35,648 nt of DNA from Clostridiales bacterium (GCA_021201395.1 JAJQFB010000026.1:12279-47926), one strand, 5' to 3'. Positions 14,500 to 23,415 are shown, counted from the first letter of the stretch. The notes: generated from the sequence alone by a model not told the origin. Made by a program: numbers and translations.

Positions 14500-15474
14500 T
14501 TATAATGTCCTTTCTTCAAGCTGAACAATGGGCTTGATTGCCGCCATAAGGCTGTTAAAATCGTTAAAGCTTAAGGCCTGAGAGCTGTTTGTAGCCGATG
14601 AGGCCGGGTGGGGGTGAACCTCTATAATAAGGCCGTCTGCACCTGCCGCCGCCGCTGCCTTTGAAAGGGGCTTTATATATTCCATAACAAAGGCGGAATG
14701 ACTGGGGTCAACAACAACGGGCAGATGGGACTTTGCCTTTAAAACAGGCACGGCGCTTAAATCGAGAGTGTTCCTTGTGGAGGTTTCATAGGTTCTTATG
14801 CCTCTTTCGCAGAGTATAATATTTTCGTTTCCGTTTACCATAATATACTCCGCCGAGGTCAAAAGCTCGTCAACCGTGGCCGCAAGCCTCCTGCAAAGTA
14901 TAACGGGCTTTCCCGTAAGAGCGCACTCTTTCAGTATGCCGTAGTTTTCCATATTGGCGGAGCCTACAAGCAAAATATCGGCGCATTTTGCCGCCGCCTT
15001 AACAAGAGATTCCCTCTTTACCTCAACGACAATCCGCAGGTTCGTCCTTGCCTTTACCTCTTTAATAAGGCTGTCTGTTTCCGCCGTATAAACACCGCAT
15101 CTCAGAGCCCGTCCCCCTGCGGCCTTTACGGTTTCCGCAATCTGAACCATCTGTGAAACACTTTCAATGGCACAGGGGCCTGCCGTTACGGTAAAGTTGT
15201 CTATACCGAATTTAATTCCTCCGGCATTTATAACCGTAGGCTCTGTTTTGAATTTTCTGTTTGCAAGCTTGTAGCTTTCCGTCAGGTGAATAAGCTTGTC
15301 AACTCCCGGGAAAAGCCTGACCGTATCGGGAACCCTTTTTCTGTCCCCTATAATGCCTATAATCGTTATGCTTTTGCCTGTTGAAAGATGGGTGTTTAAC
15401 CCCAGACCCTCTATATATTCCTTAACTGCGTTTATGTTTGCCTCTGTCGCCGCAGGCTTCATTACAATAATCAT
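14500..15474 (-). CDS. DAHP synthase-like protein lacking the PEP-binding loop
   Basis: The 324 residues have the layout of type I-beta 3-deoxy-7-phosphoheptulonate synthase (AroF/AroA(G) type): an N-terminal ferredoxin-like regulatory domain (residues 1-75) and a barrel with AGPCAIES (99-105), LCERGIRTYETSTRNTLDLSAVPVLK (221-246), VVDPSHS (254-260) and EVHPHP (285-290). However, the KPRTSPYSFQG loop is replaced by a shorter RCGVYTAETDS (125-135), the IGARN arginine is lost in VGSANMEN, and the active lysine of LLKRG is replaced in ILCRRLAAT. These residues bind PEP in characterised enzymes. Synthesis of DAHP is therefore doubtful; a regulatory or altered role with TyrA is possible. It leads the tyrA-apbE operon. 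Confidence 0.85.
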   Translation of the reverse strand: MIIVMKPAATEANINAVKEYIEGLGLNTHLSTGKSITIIGIIGDRKRVPDTVRLFPGVDKLIHLTESYKLANRKFKTEPTVINAGGIKFGIDNFTVTAGPCAIESVSQMVQIAETVKAAGGRALRCGVYTAETDSLIKEVKARTNLRIVVEVKRESLVKAAAKCADILLVGSANMENYGILKECALTGKPVILCRRLAATVDELLTSAEYIMVNGNENIILCERGIRTYETSTRNTLDLSAVPVLKAKSHLPVVVDPSHSAFVMEYIKPLSKAAAAAGADGLIIEVHPHPASSATNSSQALSFNDFNSLMAAIKPIVQLEERTL

Positions 15475-15523
15475 ATTTAACTGACCTCTCTGTTTTATTT
15501 TTTGTTAAGTTTTATTCAACAAC

Positions 15524-15552
15524 ATTTTACCCCAGTAAAGTATAAATGTCAA
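15524..15552 (-). promoter_or_regulatory. Promoter of the DAHP synthase-like - tyrA - apbE operon
   Basis: On the minus strand a perfect TTGACA (15552-15547), a 17-base spacer and TAAAAT (15529-15524) lie about 50 bases before the first start codon. Confidence 0.75.
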
Positions 15553-15582
15553 CTGAAATACTTTTTTTTAACATTTTTATAT

Positions 15583-17382
15583 TTATATTTGAGGTTCCGC
15601 AAGCCGCCTTGCTCTTCTGTCCGTTACGGGGGCAAAAAGCCCGTCTAAGGCAAGGCTTAAATTTTCGTTGTAACAGGGGTCGTTTAACAAAAGCTCTTTC
15701 CCCCATTTTTCCTTAAGCCCTATAATTTCACCGTTAAATCTCTTTATTTTTTCGGGAGAATCCTCAATGCCTCTTGTCAGGGACTCATAGTGATAAAGAC
15801 AAACATCGGATAAACAAATATTGTTTACCCCTAAGCTTTTTACCTTAAGGCAAAAATCCACATCGTTAAAGGCTACGGCAAAGCTCTCATCGAAGCCCCC
15901 TGCCTTTTCAAAAAGGGATTTTTTAACCCCCAGACAAGCCGCCGTTACGGCACTGTAATTATAATTTAGGGCATATCTTCCGAAATAACCTCTTTCGTTT
16001 TTGTGAACGCCTATTCCGCAGCTTCCCGCAAGACCTCCGGCACCTAAAACTATGCCGCAGTGCTGTATTGTGTCGTTGGGATAGAGAAGCTTCGCCCCTA
16101 CACAGCCTATATCGCTTTCACGGCAGGCTCCGGCTATGGCCCCCAGCCAGTTTTCGGAGATTACTTCAGTATCGTTATTTAAAAACAGGAGTATGTTCCC
16201 CTTGGCAAAGCCCGCGGCGATGTTGTTAAGCCTCGAAAAATTAAAGGGTATGTCAAGGCGGAGAACCTTAAAATTGTCTCTTTTACTGTATTTTTCAAAA
16301 AGAGCCGCCGTTTCCGGTTCGCTGCTGTTATTGTCTACAGCTATAATTTCAAAATTTTTAAAGTCTGTTTTTTCATATATTGATTTAAAACAGTTTTCCG
16401 TAATATCGGGCTTGTCCTTTACGGGGATGATTATGGAAACAAAATCTCTTTCGTCCGGCTTAAATTCAATATTGTAAAAGCTTGAATTTTTTACCGCCTT
16501 AACCTCGGCTCTTAAGCCACGTCTTTTAATTGTGTCCTCTATGGCTCTTTTCGCCGCGTCATAGGCAAAGCTCTTTTTGCTTATGTCAGCCGAGGTGGAG
16601 GTGTCAAGAACACGCCAGTGATATAAGACCTTGGGGATATGGTAAAAATTGTCCGTTATGTCAGCCGCCCTTAAGGCAAGGTCGTAATCCTGACTGCCGT
16701 CGTATTGGCTTCTTAAGCCCTTAAGGCGGCCTAAAAGCTCCCGTCTGTAGACGCCTAAATGTGAAATATAATTTAAAGAAATGAGAGTGTGGGGAGAAAA
16801 ATCCGGCTTAAAAAAGGGATCAAAACGTCTGCCCTTTTTGTCGATTTTGTCCTCATCGGAATATATAACGTCTGCGTTCGGGTGTTTGTCTAAGGTGAGA
16901 GCGATTTCCAAAAGAGCGTTGGGGGCAAGTTCGTCATCGTTGTCCAAAAGGGCTATAAAATCCCCCCTTGCCGCTTCTGCGGCAGTATTTGTGGCCTTTG
17001 AAATGTTCCCGTTTTCCTTTCTGTAAATCACATTTATGCGGCTGTCGGTTAAGCTCTTTAAAAAGTCCTTAACAGAGCCATCCGTTGAAGCGTCATCGGC
17101 TATACACAGCTCCCAGTTTTCATAGCTCTGTTTTAAAATGGAATCCACCGCCCTCTTAAGCCATTTTATTTCGGGGTTATAAACGGGCATACAGACGGAT
17201 ATAAGAGGCTCCCTCTTAAGCTCCCGCCTGTGAGAGGACTTTTCGCAGTTTTTAATCCACAGCTTATATTTACGGGGGCTTTTTTCCGATAAATAGATTT
17301 TTGTTCTCCTGAGGGTTTCCCCCAAGCCGTTGTTCTTTAAATAGACACGGCCCCTTTTGATTATGTTTAAAAAATTGCCCAT
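15583..17382 (-). CDS. Two-domain family 2 glycosyltransferase
   Basis: The 599 residues contain two GT-A folds. The first (about 55-290) has SVCMPVYNPEIKWLKRAVDSI, CIADDASTDGS, LLDNDDELAPNALLEIA and IYSDEDKID. The second (about 310-560) has SIIIPVKDKPDITENCFKSI, IIAVDNNSSEPET, LLFLNNDTEV and GGFDESFAVAFNDVDFCLK. DDASTD, DNDD and NNDTE are nucleotide-sugar and metal-binding motifs. There is no membrane segment, so it should act on the cytoplasmic face, probably building a rhamnan- or teichoic-like surface polysaccharide (inference; acceptor unknown). It starts one base after the WYL gene stop and belongs to the tsaD operon. No other polysaccharide gene is adjacent. Confidence 0.9.
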   Translation of the reverse strand: MGNFLNIIKRGRVYLKNNGLGETLRRTKIYLSEKSPRKYKLWIKNCEKSSHRRELKREPLISVCMPVYNPEIKWLKRAVDSILKQSYENWELCIADDASTDGSVKDFLKSLTDSRINVIYRKENGNISKATNTAAEAARGDFIALLDNDDELAPNALLEIALTLDKHPNADVIYSDEDKIDKKGRRFDPFFKPDFSPHTLISLNYISHLGVYRRELLGRLKGLRSQYDGSQDYDLALRAADITDNFYHIPKVLYHWRVLDTSTSADISKKSFAYDAAKRAIEDTIKRRGLRAEVKAVKNSSFYNIEFKPDERDFVSIIIPVKDKPDITENCFKSIYEKTDFKNFEIIAVDNNSSEPETAALFEKYSKRDNFKVLRLDIPFNFSRLNNIAAGFAKGNILLFLNNDTEVISENWLGAIAGACRESDIGCVGAKLLYPNDTIQHCGIVLGAGGLAGSCGIGVHKNERGYFGRYALNYNYSAVTAACLGVKKSLFEKAGGFDESFAVAFNDVDFCLKVKSLGVNNICLSDVCLYHYESLTRGIEDSPEKIKRFNGEIIGLKEKWGKELLLNDPCYNENLSLALDGLFAPVTDRRARRLAEPQI

Positions 17383-17383
17383 A

Positions 17384-18356
17384 TTACCCCTCTTTGAGCC
17401 TTTCCGCCCATTCGTTTACCTTGTTTTTCATTAAACTTACAAGAGCCGAGCTTCCCGTAACTTCAATATCTTCTCCCATACTGAAAATCCAGCCCAAAAG
17501 AGTGTTTGAAAAATATTCATCAACGGATACCCTCATTCTCCCGTCGGCCAGGTGATATACCTTTATGTCGTTTCCGTAGCGGTCGTAAATAACCTTTTCT
17601 ATATTCTTTGTAAAAATATAAACTGCCATACCCTTTTCTCCGAAAGACATATCCTTACTGTAGTTTATCATATCCGAAAGCTCCTGAGGATTTTCGCAGG
17701 GAACGCACTTTTCCCTGAGAAGCTCTGTTCTTTCTATTCTGTCTATTCTGAAACGGCTTATTCCCGTTTCGTGTTCATCGCACTTTCCCAAAATGTATAT
17801 GCCGTCACGGTTTGTGTAGAGCTTATAGGGGGAAATTGTTCTTAAAACCATACCCTCTCTGCCGTTGTAGTCAACACGGATTTTTTTGTTTTCGGCTATG
17901 GCGGTGTTTATAACCTCAAGGTTCCATGAAACGCTGCTTTTTCTGTATTCTTCCCTTTTTCTGTCGGAAACGGCAGGTATAACCTTTTCAAGCTCATACT
18001 CGCTTAAAAGTGAATAGAGTTTCGACTTTATATTTTTGACATCGTTTTTGCTGAAAGATTTAACAGTGTTCAGAGCCGAAGCCGCCATTTCAACCTCGGT
18101 GTATTCAAAAGGACGGCAGGTCAGCTTATAATATTTTTTCGTTCCCTCGTTATAGGTCTGAATTTCTATATAGGGAGTGTCCTCAAAGCATTCGTTTATG
18201 GAGCTTATAAGGGAGGGTATGCTTCTTTCGTTTAGGGATATGCCCTTTTTCTCCAAAAACCTGATTATGTCGCTGTTGGAAACACCGTGGTCGTCATCGG
18301 TATATTTGTAAAGATATTGTAAAACGTATAAGCTTGAGGTTTTCTTTTTTTGCCAT
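17384..18356 (-). CDS. WYL-domain transcriptional regulator, frame broken near the start
   Basis: Residues from TTG 18256 onward (290 aa) include the WYL domain (IRVDYNGREGMVLRTISPYKLY, GIYILGKCDEHETGISRFRIDRI) and a C-terminal region (GDDIEV-like GEDIEVTGSSALVSLMKNKVNEW). The N-terminal DNA-binding part lies upstream in the same frame (YVLQYLYKYTDDDHGVSNSD) but has no start codon. An ATG at 18356, six bases after AGGAGG and abutting the tsaD stop, begins MAKKENL in another frame. Removing one A from the A7 tract gives MAKKKTSSLYVLQYLYKY, a normal helix-turn-helix start. So the gene carries a one-base insertion, a sequencing error, or a slippage switch. WYL domains sense nucleic-acid or small-molecule ligands. 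Confidence 0.85.
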
Positions 18357-19391
18357 TTAATACCTCCTCTCTCCGAGTTTCAGACTCGGCACAGCGTTTA
18401 GGCTCATATCTCCGCGGCAGCCTGCCCTATATTCGTAATAGGCCGCGCTCCCTATCATTGCTCCGTTGTCCGTACATAATACAGGCCGAGGCACAAAAAA
18501 TTCTATGCCCTTTTCCGAGCAGGCACTTTTAAGGCTTGCCCTCAGGGCGGAATTTGCGGAAACGCCTCCGCAGGCCGCCAATTTCATTATGCCGTATTCA
18601 CAACAGGCCCTTATTGATTTTTCCGTCAAAACCTCTACAACAGCCTGTTGAAACGAAGCCGCAATATCCGCCGCCTTATACTCGCTCCCCTGCATTCTGC
18701 ATTTGTTTAAGTGGTTTAAAACCGCGGACTTAAGGCCGCTGAAGCTGAAGTCATAGCTGCCCTCTTCAAGCATAACTCTCGGAAATCTGACACTTTCGGG
18801 GTTCCCCTCCTTTGAAATCAGGTCTATCTTAGGGCCGCCGGGGTAGGGCAGGTTTAAGCTTCTTGCTACCTTGTCATAGGCCTCCCCTGCGGCATCGTCT
18901 CTGGTATGGCCTAAAATGTCAAAATCATTGTAGGAATTTATTTTCACAAGGTTGGTGTGTCCTCCGGAAACCACAAGACAAATAAAGGGAGGCTCAAGAT
19001 TGGGATATTGTATATAATTCGCCGCTATGTGACCCTCGATATGGTGAACGGGAATAAGGGGCAGGTCTAAGCCGAAAGCAAGGGATTTTGCATAGGAAAC
19101 TCCTACGAGAAGCGCCCCCACAAGGCCGGGGCCGTAGGTAACGGCTACGGCGGTTAAATCCTTAAAGCCGACTCCTGCTTCATTAAGAGCTTTCTCCACA
19201 ACGCCGTCAATATTTTCAATATGTTTTCTCGAAGCAATTTCAGGCACAACTCCCCCGAACAGCTTGTGAATCTTAATTTGTGAGGATATAACGTTGGACA
19301 AAACCTCCCTGCCGTTTACCACAACCGCCGCCGAAGTCTCGTCACAGGAGGATTCTATAGCCAAAATAACAATCTTTTCTTTTTCTTCCAT
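18357..19391 (-). CDS. tsaD: tRNA N6-threonylcarbamoyladenosine transferase subunit TsaD
   Basis: TsaD (Gcp/YgjD) transfers threonylcarbamoyl to A37 of ANN-decoding tRNAs, together with TsaB and TsaE. The 344 residues match the family. The start ([20 protein letters not shown]), the metal-binding VHHIEGH (His117/His121), [11 protein letters not shown], the [18 protein letters not shown] segment and the C-terminal CTDNGAMIG motif are intact. ATG 19391 follows AAAGG. It has its own promoter. tsaB and tsaE are not in the window. Its stop abuts the start of the WYL gene. Confidence 0.97.
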   Translation of the reverse strand: MEEKEKIVILAIESSCDETSAAVVVNGREVLSNVISSQIKIHKLFGGVVPEIASRKHIENIDGVVEKALNEAGVGFKDLTAVAVTYGPGLVGALLVGVSYAKSLAFGLDLPLIPVHHIEGHIAANYIQYPNLEPPFICLVVSGGHTNLVKINSYNDFDILGHTRDDAAGEAYDKVARSLNLPYPGGPKIDLISKEGNPESVRFPRVMLEEGSYDFSFSGLKSAVLNHLNKCRMQGSEYKAADIAASFQQAVVEVLTEKSIRACCEYGIMKLAACGGVSANSALRASLKSACSEKGIEFFVPRPVLCTDNGAMIGSAAYYEYRAGCRGDMSLNAVPSLKLGERRY

Positions 19392-19432
19392 AAAAATCTG
19401 CCTTTCAATTTTTAAAATCTCTTTTGTTATTT

Positions 19433-19461
19433 ATTCTATCATATTTTTAATGCGTTTTCAA
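19433..19461 (-). promoter_or_regulatory. Promoter of the tsaD - WYL - glycosyltransferase operon
   Basis: Minus strand: TTGAAA (19461-19456), a 17-base spacer and TAGAAT (19438-19433), about 45 bases before tsaD. It is nearly back to back with the transketolase promoter. Confidence 0.7.
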
Positions 19462-19468
19462 TAAATAC

Positions 19469-19497
19469 TTGATTTTAGAGGTAAAATGTTGTAAGAT
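19469..19497 (+). promoter_or_regulatory. Promoter of transketolase
   Basis: TTGATT (19469-19474), a 17-base spacer and TAAGAT (19492-19497), 50 bases before the transketolase start; divergent from the tsaD promoter. Confidence 0.6.
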
Positions 19498-19547
19498 TAA
19501 AATATGTAATGCTTCAAAAATTTGCATATATGATAAGGAGGAAAGTA

Positions 19548-21539
19548 ATGAGTTCAATAGACAATAAAACCGTAAGTACAATAAGAATTTTAGGCTGCGA
19601 AGCCATAGAAAAGGCTAAATCAGGCCACCCGGGTATTGTTTTGGGCTCCGCCCCCATTCTTTATGAGTTGTGGGCAAACCATATGAACCACAACCCCTAT
19701 AACCCCGATTTTATAAACAGGGACCGCTTTGTTATTTCATCAGGTCACGGCTCCGCCCTGCTTTATTCTATGCTCTGCGTTTTTAACTACGGTCTTACAA
19801 CAGAGGATTTAAAGGGTTTCAGACAGTTAGGTACTCTTACCCCCGGCCACCCGGAATACGGCCACACAAAAGGCGTTGAAATTTCAACGGGGCCTTTGGG
19901 TCAGGGCGTGGCAAATTCCGTAGGTATGGCTCTTGCTGAAAGAAGTCTCGCAGCAAGGTTCAATAAAGAGGACATAAAGCCCATAGACCACTATACCTAT
20001 TGTCTTTGCGGCGACGGCTGTCTTATGGAGGGGCTTTCCTATGAAGCCGCCTCTTTCGCAGGGGCCCAGGGCTTAGGCAAGCTTATCGTTCTTTACGATT
20101 CAAACAACATAACAATAGAGGGAAGCACCGACCTTACCTTTAAGGATAATATAAAACAGCGTTTTGAGGCCGTAAACTGGCAGTATTTAAAGGTTAATGA
20201 CGGAAACGACCTTGAAGAAATAGGCAAAGCCATAGAAGAGGCGAAAGCCGAAACGGAGAAGCCTACTCTTATAGAAATAAAGACTGTTATAGGCTACGGT
20301 TCGCCCAATAAGAGCGGAACTCCCGGTGTTCACGGGGCACCCTTAGGGGATATTGAGCTTATGGCCACAAAGGTTAATTTAGGTCTTAATCCGGATAAGG
20401 AATTTTACATTGAAAGCGATGTAAAAGCCCATATGGAAGAGATCTGCGGCAGGTTGGCCCGGGGCGAGGAGGAGTGGAATAAGGTTTACGAAGCTTATAA
20501 GGAAGCCTATCCCGAAGACGCGGCGGAGCTTGAGAGGTGGCTTAATCTGGAATACGGCAGAGACCTTGAAAATAATGAGGAATTTTGGGCTGTTGACGGA
20601 GTTACAAGGTCAACAAGACAGTGTTCCGAGGTTATACTCAACAGAGCGGCTGAGCTTGTGCCCAACCTTATAGGAGGCTCGGCGGATCTTTCCCCCTCAA
20701 ATCTGACTGTAATGAAGGGCAGGTCTTATCTTTCAAAGGAGGAGCCAACGGGAACAAATATTCATTTCGGCATAAGGGAACACGCTATGGCGGCGATTTC
20801 AAACGGTATGTATGTTCACGGAGGCTTCCATCCCTATTTTGCCACATTCTTTGTTTTCTGCGACTATTTGCGCCCGGCTCTGCGTATGGAGGGAATTATG
20901 CACATTCCGCTTATAGCCATATTCTCCCACGATTCAATAGGAGTAGGAGAGGACGGCCCGACGCACCAGCCCGTAGAACAGCTTGCATCGCTGAGAAGTC
21001 TGCCTAATTACGCCGTTTTCCGTCCCTGCGACTTGACTGAAACCGCAGCGGCTTACTGCTTCGCCCTTTCGTCAAAGACAAGCCCCACGGCCATTGTCAC
21101 CTCAAGACAAAACATCCCGCCCGTAGAGGGAACAAGCAAAGAAGCGATTAAGGGCGGCTATATATTCAAAGACGGAGAAAAGGAAATACCGGATATTATA
21201 CTTATAGCAAGCGGCTCTGAGGTTCCCCTTATCGATGAAGCGGAAAAGATTCTTTCAAGAGAGGGCTATTCCGTAAGGTGCGTAAGTATGCCCAGTATGG
21301 ACGTATTTGAGCGTCAGGGTGAGGAATATAAGGAAAAAATTCTGCCGAGAGCCTGTAAGAGACGTGTAGCCGTAGAGGCAGGTTCAAAACACGGCTGGTA
21401 TAATTACGCAGGCCTTGACGGTGCGGTTATTTCAATAGACGGTTACGGCGTTTCCGGAAAATTTGTGGATTTATTCAAGAAATACGGTTTTACGATAGGA
21501 AATGTTGTAGAAAAAGCAAGGGAAGTTTTAAGCAGATAA
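19548..21539 (+). CDS. tkt: Transketolase
   Basis: Transketolase moves two-carbon units between sugar phosphates in the non-oxidative pentose phosphate pathway, using thiamine diphosphate. The 663 residues are full length. Motifs include AKSGHPGIVLGSAP, GPLGQGVANSVGMALAE, the TPP-binding GDGCLMEGLSYEAASFAG...NNITIEG (about 150-185), GVHGAPLG and, in the pyrimidine domain, IHFGIREHAMAAISNG and HDSIGVGEDGPTHQPVEQLASLRS. I chose ATG 19548, which follows AAGGAGG by 6 bases and gives the usual MSSIDNKTV start; an upstream in-frame ATG has no ribosome binding site. It is monocistronic. Confidence 0.96.
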   Translation: MSSIDNKTVSTIRILGCEAIEKAKSGHPGIVLGSAPILYELWANHMNHNPYNPDFINRDRFVISSGHGSALLYSMLCVFNYGLTTEDLKGFRQLGTLTPGHPEYGHTKGVEISTGPLGQGVANSVGMALAERSLAARFNKEDIKPIDHYTYCLCGDGCLMEGLSYEAASFAGAQGLGKLIVLYDSNNITIEGSTDLTFKDNIKQRFEAVNWQYLKVNDGNDLEEIGKAIEEAKAETEKPTLIEIKTVIGYGSPNKSGTPGVHGAPLGDIELMATKVNLGLNPDKEFYIESDVKAHMEEICGRLARGEEEWNKVYEAYKEAYPEDAAELERWLNLEYGRDLENNEEFWAVDGVTRSTRQCSEVILNRAAELVPNLIGGSADLSPSNLTVMKGRSYLSKEEPTGTNIHFGIREHAMAAISNGMYVHGGFHPYFATFFVFCDYLRPALRMEGIMHIPLIAIFSHDSIGVGEDGPTHQPVEQLASLRSLPNYAVFRPCDLTETAAAYCFALSSKTSPTAIVTSRQNIPPVEGTSKEAIKGGYIFKDGEKEIPDIILIASGSEVPLIDEAEKILSREGYSVRCVSMPSMDVFERQGEEYKEKILPRACKRRVAVEAGSKHGWYNYAGLDGAVISIDGYGVSGKFVDLFKKYGFTIGNVVEKAREVLSR

Positions 21540-21553
21540 AGATATTATACTAC

Positions 21554-21596
21554 GCCTGCCTTTCGGGTCAATTAAAAATTGCCCCGAAAGGCAGGC
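21554..21596. terminator. Stem-loop after transketolase
   Basis: GCCTGCCTTTCGGG pairs exactly with CCCGAAAGGCAGGC ending at 21596, with CAATT / AATTG extending the stem. No T run follows on the plus strand, so it may stabilise the 3' end rather than terminate. Confidence 0.6.
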
Positions 21597-21600
21597 CGAG

Positions 21601-21859
21601 GGGGGAGCCACCGGCCACGCCTACGGCACGGCCGACGGCTCCCCCGCAATTCTTCCGGCTTGGTTATAAGGAAAGCTTTGAACCAAGCTTAAGTATAACT
21701 TTTCGGGTTAAGTCTGATATAACCCCCTCATCAACTATTTTTAAAAGTGCGTCAAACCGCCCCGGCGGTTTGACGTAAACTTTCTGCACAGCACAAAAAC
21801 ATCGGGCTGTCAAGGGCGTTAGCTCTGTATTACCCTTGACAGCCCGATGTTTTTGTGCT
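21601..21859. repeat. Array of four further palindromes in the tkt-dacF gap
   Basis: The 357-base gap between transketolase and dacF holds no gene. After the first stem-loop come GGGGGAGCC (21601) / GGCTCCCCC (to 21645), GCTTGGTT (21658) / AACCAAGC (to 21688), CGTCAAACCGCC (21750) / GGCGGTTTGACG (to 21775), and a 27-bp perfect pair at 21790-21816 and 21833-21859. The stretch is more GC-rich than the neighbouring genes. The last stem carries internal T runs and could terminate both converging genes; the function of the others is unknown. Confidence 0.65.
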
Positions 21860-21896
21860 ACCCACCGACGCCGTCGGCCGCAATTTCATTATATTT

Positions 21897-23348
21897 TTAC
21901 CGCCTGTTGTTTCTTTCGTTGTTTCTTCTTGCCTTTCTGTATCTTCTCCTCTGTTTTTTGTACTTTCTCTTGTGCCTGTACATTTTTGAGTTGAATATTC
22001 TGTTTATTATAAAGACTACAATTATAAATATTATAACTCCTATGCCGATTTTAACGGCTAAGGATATAAGCTCCTCAAGCTTTTCCTCTCTTATTAATAC
22101 GTCCTCGGGAATAAGCTCTGCGGCGGTATCTGCGGTTATATCAAGGGAAGTAAGCAGGTTCCCTCCGTAATAAATTTCGGCCTGCCCCAAAACGTCTCCC
22201 ACTGCGGCTCCTGCCGTAATTGTATCGGGAACGTCATAGCTTACGGTGATTGTGTCCTTGTTTACGGCCCCCGGCACATAAGCACTGTAGGAATCCTTAA
22301 CGCTTGCCGTTACCTCTCCCAAATCTATGGTTCTGCCATTATAGTACTGAACCGCAGGAAGAACAATACTCAGTTCTCCGGGGCTTACCAAAGTTTGAGT
22401 GCTGTAGAGGCCGAAGCTGTAGTCAAAAAGCAAAGCCGTATCCGTATATGTATTAACACCCCTGTCCGCCAAAACACAGCAAATAAGCTTTACCCCATCC
22501 TTTTCCGCATAGGAAATAAGTGTATTGCCGGCCTGATCCGTAAAGCCTGTTTTGGCGCCCTTAATATATTGGTAATAATAGGGGGATTCCTCCCATAAAA
22601 TTTTAGCCTTGTGGTTTAAGGGTCTTTCCTCGTCCACTATGTTTGTGGTTGGGATTGTATAGGTAAGACAACTGAAGCTTTCCATAAACCTTTCGCTTTT
22701 AATGGCTTCCCTTAAAATTTGAGCCATATCATAAGCTGTAGTATAGTGGTTATCATTGTGATAGCCGTGGGAATTTGCAAAGTGGGTGTTTACGGCTCCC
22801 AACTCTTTTGCTCTTCGGTTCATTCTTTCCGCAAAGGCGGCTTCCGTTCCGTCTATAAATTCCGCCACTCCCACACAGACATCGTTTGCCGAAGCCATAA
22901 GTATAGCGTGGAGACACTGTTCCATATTAAGGGTTTCTCCCACCCTTACGGCTATAGAACTGCTGCCCTCGCCTATCCCGTAAACAGCGGCATCGGAAAA
23001 TGTAACCAAATCCGAAGGCTCTGTTTCCTCACAGGCTATAAGGGAAGTCAAAACCTTTGTTACGCTTGCAGGGTAGTGCATAGCGTTTTCGTCCTTGCCG
23101 TAGAGAATTACCCCCGTGTCAGCGTCTATAACTACGGCGGATTTTGCCACAATAACAGGCTCTCCGTTTTCGTCTAAATAGGCCGGAATAATATCCTCAT
23201 CGTTATATTCCTCCTCGGACATATCCATAGAATCAAAAACAGTCTCTTCCTCAGATAAATTTTCGTCCTGACCGAATATTTTTATAGCATTATTAAAAAT
23301 AATGGTGTATAATAAAAATAAAGTAAATATTAGTTTTCCGTATCTCAT
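21897..23348 (-). CDS. D-alanyl-D-alanine carboxypeptidase (S11 family)
   Basis: This penicillin-binding protein trims the terminal D-Ala of peptidoglycan pentapeptides outside the membrane. From ATG 23348 there are 483 residues: an N-terminal hydrophobic signal, an acidic linker, and the catalytic domain with the three expected motifs SVTK (nucleophile Ser95), SAN (153-155) and KTG (266-268). A C-terminal beta domain follows, then a transmembrane helix (SLAVKIGIGVIIFIIVVFII) and a strongly basic cytoplasmic tail. A true membrane helix at the end, rather than the amphipathic anchor of PBP5, resembles DacB/DacF-like clostridial proteins. ATG 23348 follows AAAGGA; 18 upstream in-frame codons are not needed. 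Confidence 0.93.
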   Translation of the reverse strand: MRYGKLIFTLFLLYTIIFNNAIKIFGQDENLSEEETVFDSMDMSEEEYNDEDIIPAYLDENGEPVIVAKSAVVIDADTGVILYGKDENAMHYPASVTKVLTSLIACEETEPSDLVTFSDAAVYGIGEGSSSIAVRVGETLNMEQCLHAILMASANDVCVGVAEFIDGTEAAFAERMNRRAKELGAVNTHFANSHGYHNDNHYTTAYDMAQILREAIKSERFMESFSCLTYTIPTTNIVDEERPLNHKAKILWEESPYYYQYIKGAKTGFTDQAGNTLISYAEKDGVKLICCVLADRGVNTYTDTALLFDYSFGLYSTQTLVSPGELSIVLPAVQYYNGRTIDLGEVTASVKDSYSAYVPGAVNKDTITVSYDVPDTITAGAAVGDVLGQAEIYYGGNLLTSLDITADTAAELIPEDVLIREEKLEELISLAVKIGIGVIIFIIVVFIINRIFNSKMYRHKRKYKKQRRRYRKARRNNERNNRR

Positions 23349-23385
23349 ATGCTTTGTCCTTTCGGCTGAATTGGCACTATAAGGT

Positions 23386-23415
23386 ATTATAACACAACCC
23401 ATAGGTTGTTTTCAA
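23386..23415 (-). promoter_or_regulatory. Promoter of the carboxypeptidase gene with a palindromic spacer
   Basis: Minus strand: TTGAAA (23415-23410), 18 bases, TATAAT (23391-23386). The spacer contains ACAACC-TATG-GGTTGT, a 6-bp inverted repeat that could be an operator. Confidence 0.65.
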
